Shown here piece after piece: positions 63,253 through 64,000 of a stretch of 64,000 nt of DNA (within the stretch, counting starts at the first letter, position 1; each line of letters begins with the position of its first letter). The position numbers and the translations under genes are program-made. The notes beneath the pieces were generated by a model. That model saw only the letters and a program-made list of their open reading frames with translations, did not search any database and was not told where the DNA came from. The DNA comes from Polycladospora coralii (GTDB taxonomy: Bacteria > Bacillota > Bacilli > Thermoactinomycetales > Thermoactinomycetaceae): contig NZ_JACXAG020000003.1 of the NCBI RefSeq assembly GCF_014773435.2, positions 186,001-250,000 on the forward strand, given 5' to 3'.

Positions 63253-64000
63253 TTGGAAATCAGTGAACTGAGGCAATCCATCAAAAATACAGCTAAACGT
63301 TTAGCGGATATTAGGGGGTCTCTTTGACTTAGATCAGAAAAAAGAACGTTTAGCTGAATTAGAAGAAAAAATGGTAGCACCTGATTTTTGGGATGACCAA
63401 GGTGTGGCACAAAAAGTGATTGAAGAGATGAAGCATTTAAAAGAACAAATTGAAGAAATCGATCGGTTAGAGCAAGCACTTGAAGAAAGCGAATTACTAC
63501 TGGAACTTATGGTTGAAGAACAAGATGAATCCGTTCAGAAAGATTTAGAGCAAGGGATTCATACACTCATGAAAGAATTAGATGTATTTGAATTAAATAT
63601 GATGTTGAATGAGCCCTATGATCGAAACTCAGCAATTTTAGAGCTTCATCCGGGAGCGGGTGGCACAGAATCTCAAGATTGGGCTGAAATGCTACTACGT
63701 ATGTATACACGTTGGGCGGAGAGAAGTGGCTATAAGGTTGAAACTTTAGATTACTTACCTGGCGACGAAGCCGGTATCAAAAGTGTTACCTTGCTCATAA
63801 AAGGAATAAATGCATACGGTTATTTAAAAGCAGAAAAAGGGGTTCATCGCCTGGTCCGCATCTCACCATTTGATTCTTCTGGAAGACGACATACCTCATT
63901 TGTTTCTGCAAATGTGATGCCAGAAGTGGATAATGATGTTGAAGTAGAGATTCGTACCGAAGATCTTAAAATAGACACATATCGCTCCAGTGGTGCAGGT
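63253..64000 (+). CDS. prfB: Peptide chain release factor 2 (5' part, programmed frameshift)
   Basis: RF2 recognises UGA and UAA stops. The gene starts at TTG 63253 after GAGGTG with [23 protein letters not shown]. It reaches an in-frame TGA at 63325-63327, then continues in the +1 frame ([16 protein letters not shown]) to the window end. The CTT TGA C shift site preceded by AGGGGG is the classic autoregulatory frameshift. The visible part includes [19 protein letters not shown] and ends at RSSGAG, just before the catalytic GGQ motif, so it is cut by the window edge. Confidence 0.95.
63313..63328 (+). promoter_or_regulatory. prfB: prfB programmed +1 frameshift site
   Basis: AGGGGG (63313-63318) is followed three bases later by CTT-TGA-C (63322-63328). 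The internal Shine-Dalgarno-like sequence and slow UGA decoding promote a +1 slip when RF2 is scarce. Confidence 0.96.

Noticed and set aside
63325-63327. Nonsense mutation in prfB
   Set aside because: The TGA lies in the canonical frameshift context, so it is programmed rather than a defect.

Overview
This is a low-GC chromosomal window from a spore-forming member of the Bacillales. The evidence is the gene order atpFHAGDC, ywzB-ywmB-murA-spoIID-spoIIQ-spoIIID-epuA-(pgsA-like)-fabZ, comFA-comFC and hpf...secA-prfB, together with strong AGGAGG-type ribosome binding sites and many TTG starts. An 11-gene complex I operon next to the ATP synthase operon and collagen-like, BclA-type surface proteins fit Thermoactinomycetaceae or a related lineage better than Bacillus subtilis. 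That family assignment is inference.

Layout. 1-5.2 kb: end of the F1Fo ATP synthase operon. 5.3-7.7 kb: a small membrane protein, a lipoprotein and an ECF sigma/anti-sigma pair. 7.7-9.6 kb: three reverse-strand genes with a BclA-like C-terminal domain, one carrying a collagen stalk. 10-19.7 kb: nuoABCDHIJKLMN, without nuoEFG. 19.7-22.1 kb: an accessory patch with small orphan genes (two of immunity-protein appearance), one of them interrupted by an in-frame stop, and what looks like the 5' end of a group IIC intron directly after a terminator hairpin. 22.1-31.6 kb: HU, then cell-wall and sporulation genes, malic enzyme and fabZ.

31.6-45.3 kb: a polysaccharide locus. It holds two GT4 glycosyltransferases, a four-gene WbpB/E/A/D-like set for a 2,3-diacetamido-uronic acid nucleotide sugar, a flippase, a polymerase/ligase, an epimerase and an initiating sugar transferase. 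It is bracketed by two tiny reverse-strand membrane proteins that resemble each other, and followed by a YigZ-family gene and an LCP ligase. A 17-bp palindrome is shared by the leaders of the wbpB-like gene and the initiating transferase. The 2-epimerase that would complete a ManNAc3NAcA pathway lies at 58 kb, beside another glycosyltransferase.

45.9-49.2 kb: a Tat-exported N,N-dimethylformamidase-beta-like protein, and metK behind a terminator-containing leader. 49.3-52.1 kb: a membrane-anchored GT-A-like fragment, a ComFA homologue whose ATPase motifs have eroded, and an intact comFC. 52.2-55 kb: an amino-acid ABC transporter. 55.1-64 kb: cold-shock protein, hpf, an orphan oligopeptide-binding lipoprotein, the 2-epimerase and glycosyltransferase, secA, and the 5' part of prfB with its programmed +1 frameshift.

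The most interesting points are the paired micro-membrane proteins and shared operator-like palindrome of the polysaccharide locus, the Tat-exported DMFase-like protein next to wall-polymer genes, the ATPase-dead ComFA, the intron remnant and immunity-gene patch, and a mosaic intergenic repeat. No tRNA, rRNA or CRISPR array was seen. Product names rest on motif reading and synteny, not on database searches.
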